Notes under the pieces: model-generated
The model's database searches: none
Seen by the model: only the letters and a program-made list of their open reading frames with translations
Told to the model about the DNA's origin: nothing
Translations under genes and position numbers: made by a program
Shown: positions 1-10,092 of the stretch, piece by piece
Numbering within the stretch: the first letter of the stretch is position 1
Layout: every line of letters begins with the position of its first letter
Assembly (NCBI RefSeq): GCF_010692745.1
Contig: NZ_JAAHTB010000002.1
Location: forward strand, 62,001 to 126,000
DNA: 64,000 nt
Direction of reading: 5' to 3'
DNA from: Methylobacterium sp. BTF04
Lineage (GTDB): Bacteria; Pseudomonadota; Alphaproteobacteria; Rhizobiales; Beijerinckiaceae

Positions 1-142
1 GCCAGGTCTCCGGTGCCGAGAAACGACACGGGACAGGCCCACGACTTCACTGCAGCACAGTATCGGGAGGGGTCGCAAAGGCCATCGCGACGCTGGCGAG
101 CCGCCGGCGATCAAGCGAATAAGATTGGCCTGAAAAGAAGGT

Positions 143-218
143 TGGTGGAGCCTAACGGGATCGAACCGATGACCTCTTCCATGCCATGGAAGCGCTCTCC
201 CAGCTGAGCTAAGGCCCC
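143..218 (-). tRNA. tRNA-Ala (anticodon GGC)
   Basis: Read on the minus strand this is a complete 76-nt cloverleaf with an encoded 3' CCA. The acceptor arm is GGGGCCT paired with AGGCTCC. The anticodon stem is CTTCC/GGAAG around the loop ATGGCAT, giving anticodon GGC for alanine codon GCC. The T-loop is the standard TTCGATC. It reads GCC, probably the commonest alanine codon in this GC-rich genome. The bases before and after hold no recognisable gene. Confidence 0.96.
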
Positions 219-344
219 ACTATAACCCAACACGACGTCTGGATACGTCCGTGATGGTCGAGGTCGACGGGCGGGCTTGCTGCCCGCCGTCGATGGCGGT
301 GATGTACTTGGGCTTCCGCCCGGCCTCAACCCCTATTGTGCCGT

Positions 345-366
345 GTCGGCAAACTTTTTTGCCGAC
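345..366 (-). terminator. Hairpin downstream of the TIGR02300 gene
   Basis: A 9-bp perfect inverted repeat (GTCGGCAAA/TTTGCCGAC, 4-nt loop) lies about 70 bases past the stop of the minus-strand TIGR02300 gene. A second GC-rich stem with a 5-nt loop lies at 264-293. Neither has a clear downstream T-tract on the minus strand, so termination is inferred from position only. Confidence 0.35.
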
Positions 367-437
367 GTTCCGACCCGGGGAAAACCGCCGCCGGCTTTTC
401 GTCGAGGCGGAGTGATCCGGCCGAAAGCGCGACGATC

Positions 438-830
438 TCAGCTCTCTTCGTCGTTCTCGATATCGCCGTCGATCAGGTCGGCGACGTCGTCGTCGCCCGA
501 ATCCTCCTCCTCGAGGAAGGTGTCGTCGGTATCGGCGGTCTCGGTCTCGTCGCCGTCGGTGGTGGTATCGGCTTCGTCCTCGGCGGCCTCGACCTCATCG
601 AGGGAGACGATCTCCGGACCGCCCTTCTCGGCGTCCGTATCCTCATCGTCGTCGGCCGGCACGGCGGCGGCACGGGCGGCGAGGGCGGGCGCGGCGACCC
701 GGCTGGTCACGGCGGAAACCTGATAGATCGTCCCGCATTTGGGACAGGTCGCCGGATCCTTGTCGAGATCGTAGAACTTCGCGCCGCAGCTCATGCATTG
801 ACGCTTCAAGCCGAGTTCCGGTCTGGCCAC
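438..830 (-). CDS. TIGR02300 (FYDLN acid) family protein
   Basis: A short protein (130 residues from the GTG at 830) with an N-terminal zinc-ribbon-like CxxC...CxxC arrangement (Cys12, Cys15, Cys29, Cys32). This flanks the signature FYDLDKDPATCPKC, close to the FYDLN motif that names the family. After a hydrophobic-to-acidic switch the C-terminal half is almost entirely Asp, Glu, Thr and Ser, as is typical. The family is conserved in alphaproteobacteria and has no assigned function; metal binding by the ribbon is inferred. The frame is open up to 896, but the GTG at 830 gives the usual family start (VARPELG) with AGAGG upstream. It is divergent from aroA. Confidence 0.85.
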   Translation of the reverse strand: MARPELGLKRQCMSCGAKFYDLDKDPATCPKCGTIYQVSAVTSRVAAPALAARAAAVPADDDEDTDAEKGGPEIVSLDEVEAAEDEADTTTDGDETETADTDDTFLEEEDSGDDDVADLIDGDIENDEES

Positions 831-1003
831 GGGCGAACCTCTAAGTGCTATTCTGGGGAGAGGCGCCCCGTTAGTCGGGCGAGAGGTTCCTGTCAAATCT
901 TGGCTGTTCGATCGTCAGTCCCTCCGACCGCCGACATCTTCGGTGGTGGGCACGTCCGGCTCTCGCGGCGGCGTCGGATGACTGCGGCCCGCGTGCGTGA
1001 TAA

Positions 1004-2440
<1,437 letters not shown>

Positions 2441-2444
2441 CGCC

Positions 2445-3077
2445 ATGCCGATGGTCATCGCGATCGACGGGCCAGCCGCCTCGGGCAAGGGCACGCTGGC
2501 CAAACGGCTGGCTGCCCATTACGGCCTGCCCCACCTTGATACCGGGCTGCTCTACCGGGCGGTGGCCCTCACGGTGATCGATGCGGGCTACAGCCTCGAC
2601 GACCATCAGGCCGCCGCGCGCGCCGCCGCCGCGCTGATCGTCGACCGTCTCGCCGATCCGCGCCTCCGTGAGCGGGCGATGGGCGATGCCGCCTCGCGCA
2701 TCTCCGCGGTGCCGGCGGTCCGATCGGCTTTGTTGTCGTGGCAGCAGCGTTTCGCCGGGGGCGCCAGCGGCGCCGTGCTCGACGGGCGCGATATCGGCAC
2801 GGTGGTCTGCCCGAAGGCGCAGGTGAAGCTGTTCATCACCGCCGCCCCGGAAGAGCGCGCGCGCCGTCGCCACCTGGAATTCGTCCGCCGCGGCGAGCCC
2901 ACCACCCTGAACGCGATCCTCGACGACATCGTCGCCCGCGATGCGCGGGACGCCCAGCGCTCCACGGCGCCACTCAAGGCCGCCGCCGACGCGGTCCTGC
3001 TCGACACCACGGAGCTCGATGCGGACGAGGCCTTCGCGGCCGCCCGCGCCGTCGTCGACCGCGCCCGCCCGCATTGA
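2445..3077 (+). CDS. cmk: Cytidylate kinase
   Basis: Phosphorylates CMP and dCMP with ATP in nucleotide salvage and after RNA turnover. The 210-residue protein begins with the P-loop IDGPAASGKGT (residues 7-17). It also contains DTGLLYRAVA (nucleotide-binding region), DGRDIGTVV and the Arg-rich lid segment APEERARRRHLEF, all hallmarks of the bacterial short Cmk type. The ATG at 2445 follows aroA by 4 nt, with GAAGGA at the end of aroA acting as ribosome-binding site. In many alphaproteobacteria rpsA follows cmk; here none does, and two hairpins and a convergent gene follow instead. Confidence 0.95.
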   Translation: MPMVIAIDGPAASGKGTLAKRLAAHYGLPHLDTGLLYRAVALTVIDAGYSLDDHQAAARAAAALIVDRLADPRLRERAMGDAASRISAVPAVRSALLSWQQRFAGGASGAVLDGRDIGTVVCPKAQVKLFITAAPEERARRRHLEFVRRGEPTTLNAILDDIVARDARDAQRSTAPLKAAADAVLLDTTELDADEAFAAARAVVDRARPH

Positions 3078-3134
3078 AGGCGAGTCACCCGTCTCCGCTC
3101 GATCGCTTCGATCTCTTTCAAGCGCGGGGGTTCC

Positions 3135-3183
3135 TCTCCTGAAAGGAGATGACTGGGGTCAGGTGTTACCCTTGTCCCCAGTC
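3135..3183 (+). terminator. Tandem hairpins after cmk
   Basis: Two inverted repeats lie 58-106 bases after the cmk stop. The first is TCTCCT-GAA-AGGAGA (3135-3149). The second is GACTGGGG/CCCCAGTC (3151-3158 with 3176-3183), with a small inner stem. Neither is followed by a strong T-run. They most likely mark the end of the aroA-cmk transcript. Confidence 0.45.
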
Positions 3184-3191
3184 TGAACATC

Positions 3192-3250
3192 CCAAACGTG
3201 AGAGGGCGCCTGTTGCGCCCATGCCCACCGAGGTCTTCGACCGAAATCCG
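3192..3250 (+). repeat. Dispersed intergenic repeat, copy 1
   Basis: About 59 bases that align with 34512-34570 at most positions, including the shared core GCCCACC(G/A)AGGTC followed by TCGACC. Both copies are on the plus strand, just after a hairpin that follows a plus-strand gene. The family is unknown to me; it may be a genome-wide repeat. Confidence 0.5.
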
Positions 3251-3252
3251 TA

Positions 3253-3696
3253 TCAGGAGTCAGGCTCCGCCCCGAAGCGGTTGAGACCCGGGGTTCCCTG
3301 CCGCAGAAACGTCTCGACGAAGAACCACGACAAGAAGCCGAGGATCACCAGCACTCCGACGATCACCACGACCGGGTGGCGGTCGGCCGCCGTCTCGATC
3401 GGCGCGAAACTGGCGGCGTAGACCAGGGCGTAGACGCCGAGCCAGGCTGCCGAGCGGTTGCGGTCGTGGAGGCGTCGGGCGGTGCGTGCTCCGAGGACGG
3501 CGAGCACGATCAGGTTGCCGGCGAAGGCGAGAATCCCAAAAAGCCTGAAATCGAGGGCGGCCAGCCAAATCGCGAGGCAGACCAGGCCGGCGAAGGCCAG
3601 CACACTCCGCACGAAGTGCAGACGATAGGCATGGGCCGACAGGCGCCCGCGCGGATCGAACGCCCGTCGGATCCGGGACAGGGCGGCACCCCGCAT
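3253..3696 (-). CDS. DUF805-like small membrane protein
   Basis: A 147-residue predicted inner-membrane protein. After a basic N-terminus (RRAFDPRGR) it has four hydrophobic segments: about residues 29-48, 52-70, 85-100 and 108-130. The loop with ARRLHDRNRSAAW matches the RLHDxxRSG(W) motif of DUF805 proteins, whose biochemical role is unknown. Its ATG shares one base with the TGA of hrpB (TGATG), so it is almost certainly translated by reinitiation from the hrpB message. The same frame stays open upstream across hrpB, but that part is hrpB antiframe sequence and is not coding. Confidence 0.75.
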   Translation of the reverse strand: MRGAALSRIRRAFDPRGRLSAHAYRLHFVRSVLAFAGLVCLAIWLAALDFRLFGILAFAGNLIVLAVLGARTARRLHDRNRSAAWLGVYALVYAASFAPIETAADRHPVVVIVGVLVILGFLSWFFVETFLRQGTPGLNRFGAEPDS

Positions 3697-6197
3697 CAGG
3701 TGCCCCTCGGCTTGACGCGGCGGGTCGGCGGCTCGGCCACCGGGTCTTCCGGCCAGGGATGGCGCGGATAGCGCCCGCGCATCTCGGCACGCACGGCGCT
3801 CCACGAACCCCGCCAGAACCCGGGCAGGTCGCGAGTGATCTGGATCGGGCGCGAGGCCGGCGACAGCAGGTGCAGGACGAGGGGCACCCGGCCGCCGCCG
3901 ATGGCGGGATGGCGCTCCAGGCCGAACAGTTCCTGCACCCGCACGGCCAGAACCGGGCCGCCCTCGGCATCGTAATCGACCGGAATGCGCGACCCCGTCG
4001 GCACCTCGACATGGGTCGGGGCTTCGGTGTCGAGCCGGGCGCGCAGGGTCCAGGGAAGAAGCGACTGCAAGGCGCGCCCGAGATCGTCGGCCGCGATGGC
4101 CGCCACGCTGGTGCGGCCGACGATCTCGGGCGCCAGCCACGCGGTGACGCTGGCGCGCAGCGCGTCGTCGGAGAGATCCGGCCAAGGCTCGCCTTCCGCC
4201 GACCTGAGAAAGGCGAGCCGGGCCCGCCATTGCGACAGGGCCGGAGTCCAGGGCAGGGTGTCGAGCCCGGTCTCGGCGATCCCACGCGCCAGGATTTCGG
4301 CCGAGGCGGCGTCGGTGGGAACCGGCAGGATGCGCTCGCCCAGGGTCAGGCCACCGAGGCGGCGGGTGGCGCGGGCGCGCAGCGAGCGCGACGCGCGGTC
4401 GAACGCGACCTCGGTGCGCTGCGCGATGCGGTCGGCGAACAGGCCCTCGATGGTCTCGATGTCGATGGCGGCGGCTGCGAGGATGCGGGCATTGGCGGCC
4501 GTCCCGACGATGTCGGCGACGACGATGTACGGTTCGCGGGCCAAGGCCGCAGCCGGATCGAGGCGCCCGGCCCGGCCATTGGCCATGACGAACTCCCCGT
4601 CGCGTCCGCGCGCGCGCGCCACACGGTCCGGATAGGCCAGGGCGAGGAGCGCGCCGATCTCTCCGGACGCGGCCGCTGTGGGGGCCTCGGTCGATGTCCT
4701 GGCGAAACTCTCGGCCTGCCGCGCCCAACCATCGGCGAGCCGGCGCATATCGCCGGCGCGGGTGCCGCGATCGCGCGCGAAGCGCTCGACCCGCTCGGAG
4801 AGATCGACGCCGTCGCCACCGAGGCCGCGTTCCACCAGCACCGCCGCCAGATTCGCGGCGGCGCGGGCACGATCCTGCCCGGCGGCACTCACCACCATGC
4901 GGGCGAGGCGCGGCGGCAGCGGCAGGGCGCGCAGGGCTGTTCCGGTGGGCGTCAGGCGCCCATCGGCATCGAGGGCTGACAGATCGGCGAGCATGGTGCG
5001 CGCTTCCTGCAGCGCCGGCGCCGGCGGCGCGTCGAGGAAGGCGAGGCTGGCCGGGTCGGATACGCCCCAGGCGGCGCAATCGAGTACGAGCCCGGCGAGA
5101 TCGGCTGCCAGGATCTCGGGGCGGGTGAACGGCTCCAGCGCGCTCGTCGCCGCCTCGGCCCACAGGCGATAGCAGATGCCGGGTTCGGTCCGGCCGGCGC
5201 GGCCGCGGCGCTGGTCGACGGAGGCCCGCGACGCCCGTGCGGTGACGAGGCGGGTCAGACCGAGGCCGGGCTCGTAGAGCGGCACCCGGGCCAGCCCGGA
5301 ATCGACGACGATCCGGACGCCCTGGATCGTCAGCGACGTCTCGGCGATGCTGGTGGCGAGCACCACCTTGCGCAGGCCGGGTGGCGCCGGCGCCACGGCG
5401 CGGTCCTGCTCGGCGGGTGTCAGCGCCCCGTAGAGCGGCGCGATCTCGGTCTGCGCATCGACCCGTTCGGCGAGCAGCGTCGCCACCCGGCGAATCTCGC
5501 CCTGTCCGGGCAGGAAGGCGAGAACCGAGCCCGGATCGGCGCGCAGCGCGCGCAGGATCGCGTCGGACATCGCCTCCTCGATGCGTGTGTTCGGGTCGCG
5601 GTCGAGGTGGCGAGTCTCCACCGGATAGGCGCGACCCGCAGATTCGACCACCGGCGCGTCCGAGAGCAGGCGCGCGACGCGGGCCCCGTCGAGGGTCGCC
5701 GACATCACCAGGATCCGCAGATCCTCGCGCAAGGCGCCCTGCGCATCGAGGGCCAGGGCCAGCCCGAGATCGGCATCGAGCGAGCGTTCGTGGAATTCGT
5801 CGAAGATCACCGCGCCGACCCGGGTGAGTTCCGGATCGTCGAGGATCATCCGCGTGAACACGCCTTCGGTGACGACCTCGATGCGCGTCCGGGCCGATAT
5901 CTTGGAGCCGAGGCGCACCCGCAGGCCCACGGTGTCGCCGACACGCTCGCCCAGGGTCGCGGCCATGCGCTCTGCGGCTCCGCGCGCGGCGAGGCGGCGT
6001 GGTTCGAGCAGGATGATCTTGGACTGTCCGAGCCAGTCGGCATCGAGCAGTGCCAACGGCACGCGGGTGGTCTTGCCGGCCCCCGGCGGCGCCACCAGAA
6101 CGGCGGAGCGATTGGCCTCCAGGGCCGCGCGCAGGGCCGGCAGGGCCGCTTCGATCGGCAGTGCGGTGGAGGCAGGAGGAGAGGTCAGGGACGCCAT
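3696..6197 (-). CDS. hrpB: ATP-dependent helicase HrpB
   Basis: A DEAH/RHA-type helicase of 833 residues, matching the usual HrpB length of about 810-840. Visible motifs are Walker A APPGAGKTT (about residues 36-44), LEPRRLAAR (motif Ia), the Walker B/DEAH-like FDEFHERSL, MSATLDG (motif III) and QRRGRAGRTEPG (motif VI). They are followed by the long HrpB C-terminal domain. HrpB is an uncharacterised RNA helicase dispensable in most bacteria. The ATG at 6197 was chosen over the earlier start at 6251 because MASLTSPP begins the normal N-terminus. The stop overlaps the next gene's start, giving a two-gene operon. Confidence 0.93.
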   Translation of the reverse strand: MASLTSPPASTALPIEAALPALRAALEANRSAVLVAPPGAGKTTRVPLALLDADWLGQSKIILLEPRRLAARGAAERMAATLGERVGDTVGLRVRLGSKISARTRIEVVTEGVFTRMILDDPELTRVGAVIFDEFHERSLDADLGLALALDAQGALREDLRILVMSATLDGARVARLLSDAPVVESAGRAYPVETRHLDRDPNTRIEEAMSDAILRALRADPGSVLAFLPGQGEIRRVATLLAERVDAQTEIAPLYGALTPAEQDRAVAPAPPGLRKVVLATSIAETSLTIQGVRIVVDSGLARVPLYEPGLGLTRLVTARASRASVDQRRGRAGRTEPGICYRLWAEAATSALEPFTRPEILAADLAGLVLDCAAWGVSDPASLAFLDAPPAPALQEARTMLADLSALDADGRLTPTGTALRALPLPPRLARMVVSAAGQDRARAAANLAAVLVERGLGGDGVDLSERVERFARDRGTRAGDMRRLADGWARQAESFARTSTEAPTAAASGEIGALLALAYPDRVARARGRDGEFVMANGRAGRLDPAAALAREPYIVVADIVGTAANARILAAAAIDIETIEGLFADRIAQRTEVAFDRASRSLRARATRRLGGLTLGERILPVPTDAASAEILARGIAETGLDTLPWTPALSQWRARLAFLRSAEGEPWPDLSDDALRASVTAWLAPEIVGRTSVAAIAADDLGRALQSLLPWTLRARLDTEAPTHVEVPTGSRIPVDYDAEGGPVLAVRVQELFGLERHPAIGGGRVPLVLHLLSPASRPIQITRDLPGFWRGSWSAVRAEMRGRYPRHPWPEDPVAEPPTRRVKPRGT

Positions 6198-6399
6198 CGT
6201 GACAGGCTCGTGGCGCGAACGGGGCAAGACCGCAACCCGACCCCAGTGCATTCATCGGCGCCACGTTTGAGCAAGTGGAAAATTCCTGAACCGTTTCAGC
6301 CCATTGTGAGTAGTTTCCCTACCAATTCGTGGGAACGGATTGCCATTCGGAGACTTATCGGCTGAACGCGCGATCGGCGCGTGACGAGAGATGACCTGA

Positions 6400-6690
6400 A
6401 TGACCAAGATTGCACTCGCCCTCGCCACCAGTACCCTTCTCGGCGCCTTTGGTCTGACGGCCGCGTCCGCCGCCCCGCTGATGGCCGCGACCGCACCGAT
6501 CGTCGCCGGCGACCAGGGCGTCGATCAGGTGGCCTACCGTCATCACCGCGGCATGCGTCATCACCACGGCATGCGCCATCACCGCCGCATGCCGATGTCG
6601 CGCATGAAGAGCGATCCGAACAGCCGCAACCCGTCGCAGCCCGGCTACATGCAGCAGAAGGGCAACACCTCGGGCGGCCCGCGCTACTAG
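6400..6690 (+). CDS. Exported His/Met-rich small protein
   Basis: A 96-residue protein I cannot assign to a named family. Residues 1-25 form a clear Sec signal peptide ending in ASAAP, so the mature form is probably periplasmic or secreted. Residues 47-68 contain a short repeat, HHRGMRHHHGMRHHRRM, with seven His and three or more Met, followed by MPMSRMK. The C-terminus is polar (SDPNSRNPSQPGY) and lacks cysteine. The His/Met pattern could bind Cu or Ni, but that is inference. It is monocistronic, with a strong terminator 40 bases after the stop. Confidence 0.8.
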   Translation: MTKIALALATSTLLGAFGLTAASAAPLMAATAPIVAGDQGVDQVAYRHHRGMRHHHGMRHHRRMPMSRMKSDPNSRNPSQPGYMQQKGNTSGGPRY

Positions 6691-6730
6691 GACTTTTCAA
6701 GTCTGATCGGCGACCGATTCGCCTTTCAGG

Positions 6731-6760
6731 GGCCGGCGTGCTTGGCACGCCGGCCTTTTT
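6731..6760 (+). terminator. Rho-independent terminator
   Basis: A perfect 11-bp GC-rich stem (GGCCGGCGTGC/GCACGCCGGCC) with a TTG loop, followed directly by TTTTT. It ends the transcript of the His/Met-rich peptide and separates it from mutS. This is the clearest intrinsic terminator in the window. Confidence 0.92.
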
Positions 6761-6849
6761 CGTCTCGGACGGGCTTGTCCACGCTTCTCCCCAGGCGATG
6801 CGTCGGTGGCGCCTAAGGCCGGAGCGCCGGCTCTGATAGGGTCCGGCGC

Positions 6850-9603
6850 ATGTCACAGCGCCCCGCCCGATCGGTCCCCAAGACCGGCGCCGCCCCGTCG
6901 GATTACACGACGAGTGCCGCCATCCTCGATACCGCCGGCGCCACGCCGATGATGGCGCAGTATATCGAGATCAAAGCGGCCAATACCGATTGCCTCCTGT
7001 TCTACCGAATGGGGGACTTCTACGAACTGTTCTTCGAAGACGCGGAGATCGCCTCGCGGGCGCTCGGCATCGTGTTGACCAAGCGCGGCAAGCATGCCGG
7101 GGCCGACATTCCCATGTGTGGCGTGCCGGTGGAACGCTCGGACGATTATCTCAGTCGCCTCATCGCCCTCGGGCACCGGGTGGCCGTCTGCGCCCAGACC
7201 GAGGACCCCGCCGAGGCCAAGAAGCGCGGTCCCAGATCCGTGGTCCGGCGCGAGGTCGTCCGCCTCGTCACCCCCGGCACCATCACCGAGGACCGGCTAC
7301 TCGACCCGGCCCGCGCCAACGTTCTGCTCGCCATCGGCCGCCGGAAGGTGGCGGATGCCAGCTTCGTCTACGGATTGGCGGTGCTCGACATCTCCACCGG
7401 CCGGTTCTCCTTGAGTGAAGTCCCAGGTACCGAACTCGGCGCGGCCATCGCCCGGCACGAGCCGCGCGAGATCGTCCTGTCGGAAGTGATCCATGCCGAC
7501 CCGGCCCTGGCCCGGCTCTGGCGCGAGATTCCGGCCCCGGTGACGCCCCTGCCGCAGGGCGAACTCGAACCGGCCTCGGCCGAGCGCCGGATCAAGGCGC
7601 AGTTCGGCGTGTCCACACTCGACGGCTTCGGCCAGTTCGGCCGGGCCGAGATCGCCGCGGCGGGCGCCGCGCTGCTCTACGTCGAGCGGACCCAGATCGG
7701 CGCCCGCCCGACCCTGTCGCCGCCGACCCGCGAGGCCACCGGCGCGACCCTCGCCATCGACGCCTCGACCCGCGCCAACCTCGAACTCACCCGGACCCTG
7801 TCGGGCGAACGCCGGGGCAGCCTGCTCGATGCCATCGACCGCACGGTGTCGGCGAGCGGAGCCCGGCTGCTGGCCGAACAGCTCGCCGGTCCGCTCACGG
7901 ATCTGGCCGCCATCCACCGCCGGCACGCGGCCGTCGCCTATCTCGTCGAGGACGGGCCGTTGCGGACCCTATGCCGGGAGATTCTGGCCCGTGCGCCCGA
8001 TCTCGCCCGCGCTTTGTCGCGCCTCGGGCTCGGGCGCGGCGGACCGCGCGACCTCGCCGCCCTGCGCGATGGGCTCGACGCCGCACAGGGGTTGGCCGCC
8101 CGGCTCGACGGGCTCGTCGGCTTGCCGGACGATCTGGCGTCCCTCGCGGAGCGGCTCCTCGCCGTCGATGCCGAACTGGTCTCATCGCTCCACGCAGCCC
8201 TGGCCGACGACCTGCCGCTGAAGCGGACGGACGGGGGCTTCGTGCGCGCGGGCCACGACCCGCAGATCGACGAGGCCCGCCTGCTCGGCCAGGACTCGCG
8301 AAAGGTCATCGCGGCGTTGCAGTCCCGCTATGCCGAGGAGACCGGCTGCCGCACCCTGCGGATCAAGCACAACAACATGCTCGGCTATTACATCGAGGTG
8401 CCGCAATCCGTCGGCGAGGGCTGCCTCAAGGGGGTCATGCGCGAGACCTTCATCCATCGCCAGACCATGGTCGATGCGATGCGGTTCACCAGCGTCGAAC
8501 TGGGCGAACTGGAAGGCCGGATCGCCGGTGCGTCCGACCGGGCCCTGGCGCTGGAAAGCGCTCTGTTCGACGCGCTGTCCAGCCGCATCCTGGCCCAGGC
8601 CGCCGGCATCGCCAACGTCGCCGAGGCGCTGGCGGGCCTCGATGTCGCGTCGTCTCACGCCGATCTGGCGGTGGAGCGCGACTGGCGCCGGCCGGTGGTG
8701 GATGACGGCTACGGTTTCGTCGTCGAAGGCGGGCGTCACCCGGTGGTGGAGGCGGCCCTGCGCCAATCGGGCGAGCCCTTCATCGCCAACGATTGTGACC
8801 TGAGCGGCGAGGGCAGGGGACGCATCCGCCTCATCACCGGCCCGAACATGGGCGGCAAGTCGACGTATCTCCGCCAGAATGCCCTCATCGCCGTGCTGGC
8901 GCAGATCGGTGCGTTCGTGCCGGCGGCCCATGTCCGGCTCGGTCTCGTCGACCGGCTGTTCTCCCGGGTGGGCGCGGCCGACGACCTCGCGCGCGGACAA
9001 TCGACCTTCATGGTCGAAATGGTGGAGACGGCAGCGATCCTGAATCAGGCGACCCGTCGCTCCCTGGTGATCCTCGACGAGATCGGGCGCGGCACCGCGA
9101 CCTTCGACGGTCTCTCCATCGCCTGGGCGTGCCTCGAGCATCTGCACGAGCAGAACGGCTGCCGGGCGCTGTTCGCGACGCATTTCCACGAGCTCACGGC
9201 GTTGGGCCAGCGCCTGGCGCATCTCGACAATGCCACGCTGAAGGTCGCCGAGCACAAGGGCGAAGTCGTGTTCCTGCACGAAGTCGTCCCGGGGGTCGCC
9301 GAGCGGTCCTACGGGCTTCAGGTCGCCCGGCTCGCCGGATTGCCGGCCGGCGTCATCGCGCGGGCCGGGTCGATCCTGAAGAACCTGGAAAAGGCGGAGC
9401 GCGACCGCCCGGTCCGCCCGCGCATCGACGATCTCCCATTGTTCGCCGCCCTCGCGCCGCCACCGCTGCCGGAGGCCCCGGCCGAGCCACCCGACGATGC
9501 GTTGCGCCTGGCGCTCGACGACATCGATCCGGATGCGCTCACTCCGCGCGAAGCGCTGGAGGCGCTCTACAAGCTGAAGGCGGTGCAGAGCGCGCGGCCG
9601 TGA
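6850..9603 (+). CDS. mutS: DNA mismatch repair protein MutS
   Basis: The mismatch-recognition ATPase of methyl-independent or methyl-directed repair; 917 residues, within the bacterial MutS1 range. The mismatch-binding domain contains the Phe-x-Glu-type segment RMGDFYELF (about residues 54-62). The connector and core domains follow. The ABC-type ATPase carries Walker [10 protein letters not shown] (about residue 664), the signature-region segment [10 protein letters not shown] and Walker [12 protein letters not shown]. The C-terminus includes the short dimerisation tail. It begins about 90 bases after a strong terminator, so it likely has its own promoter. The stop is 30 bases from the convergent receiver gene. 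Confidence 0.98.
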   Translation: MSQRPARSVPKTGAAPSDYTTSAAILDTAGATPMMAQYIEIKAANTDCLLFYRMGDFYELFFEDAEIASRALGIVLTKRGKHAGADIPMCGVPVERSDDYLSRLIALGHRVAVCAQTEDPAEAKKRGPRSVVRREVVRLVTPGTITEDRLLDPARANVLLAIGRRKVADASFVYGLAVLDISTGRFSLSEVPGTELGAAIARHEPREIVLSEVIHADPALARLWREIPAPVTPLPQGELEPASAERRIKAQFGVSTLDGFGQFGRAEIAAAGAALLYVERTQIGARPTLSPPTREATGATLAIDASTRANLELTRTLSGERRGSLLDAIDRTVSASGARLLAEQLAGPLTDLAAIHRRHAAVAYLVEDGPLRTLCREILARAPDLARALSRLGLGRGGPRDLAALRDGLDAAQGLAARLDGLVGLPDDLASLAERLLAVDAELVSSLHAALADDLPLKRTDGGFVRAGHDPQIDEARLLGQDSRKVIAALQSRYAEETGCRTLRIKHNNMLGYYIEVPQSVGEGCLKGVMRETFIHRQTMVDAMRFTSVELGELEGRIAGASDRALALESALFDALSSRILAQAAGIANVAEALAGLDVASSHADLAVERDWRRPVVDDGYGFVVEGGRHPVVEAALRQSGEPFIANDCDLSGEGRGRIRLITGPNMGGKSTYLRQNALIAVLAQIGAFVPAAHVRLGLVDRLFSRVGAADDLARGQSTFMVEMVETAAILNQATRRSLVILDEIGRGTATFDGLSIAWACLEHLHEQNGCRALFATHFHELTALGQRLAHLDNATLKVAEHKGEVVFLHEVVPGVAERSYGLQVARLAGLPAGVIARAGSILKNLEKAERDRPVRPRIDDLPLFAALAPPPLPEAPAEPPDDALRLALDDIDPDALTPREALEALYKLKAVQSARP

Positions 9604-9633
9604 GATCGTTTCACGTACGGCGCGAAAGCTCGC

Positions 9634-10092
9634 TCAGTGGCGCGGATCGGACCGATCGTCCGCTTTGCCATCCGCTGCGAGGCTGAAGCCGTCCAGCCCC
9701 TCCAAGGTCGGGTTGTGGCCGGCCCGGCATTCCGCGACGTAACGCAGCGCGCCCGCCACCACGCGTTCGGAATAGGGCTTGGCGATCACCCCCAGGGCAC
9801 CGGCGAAATCATCGGGGATCCGCTTGGCGTTGGCTGTCATGAAAACCACGGTGGTGCGCGGATCGGCGCTCAAGGCGCGCGCCACCGCGACCCCGGTCGG
9901 TCCGTCGATCAGGTGAATGTCGACGAGGGCCACGTCCGGTGTCATCGCGCGGCCCATGGCGATCGCCTCCTGCGAACTGCCGGCCACCCCCACGGTGACG
10001 TAGCCGAGATCGTCGAGCAGGCATTCGAGCTCGAGGGCGATCAGGACCTCGTCTTCGACCACGAGAATGCGCAAGGCGGGCTCTGGCATCAT
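9634..10092 (-). CDS. Stand-alone response-regulator receiver protein
   Basis: A 152-residue single receiver domain with no output domain. The acidic pair is in VVEDE (residues 11-15). The phospho-acceptor Asp58 is in ALVDIHL, the switch Thr is in FMTAN (about 86) and the conserved Lys105 is in AKPYS. The ATG at 10092 overlaps the TGA of the upstream LOV kinase by 4 nt, so the two are translationally coupled and almost certainly cognate. Single-domain regulators paired with HWE or HisKA_2 kinases often act as phosphate sinks or relays. The target is not visible here. Confidence 0.88.
   Translation of the reverse strand: MMPEPALRILVVEDEVLIALELECLLDDLGYVTVGVAGSSQEAIAMGRAMTPDVALVDIHLIDGPTGVAVARALSADPRTTVVFMTANAKRIPDDFAGALGVIAKPYSERVVAGALRYVAECRAGHNPTLEGLDGFSLAADGKADDRSDPRH

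Noticed and set aside
1..142. Possible gene at the left end
   Set aside because: The open frame runs into the tRNA region and has no motif; no partial gene is supported.
3697..6264. A very long minus-strand reading frame joined to the DUF805 gene
   Set aside because: It overlaps hrpB in another frame and is Arg/Pro/Gly-rich, the mark of GC-rich antiframe. Only the last 147 codons (from 3696) show membrane-protein features.
6300..6399. EcfG promoter before the His/Met-rich gene
   Set aside because: GGAAC is present (near 6328) but no CGTT occurs 16-17 bases later.
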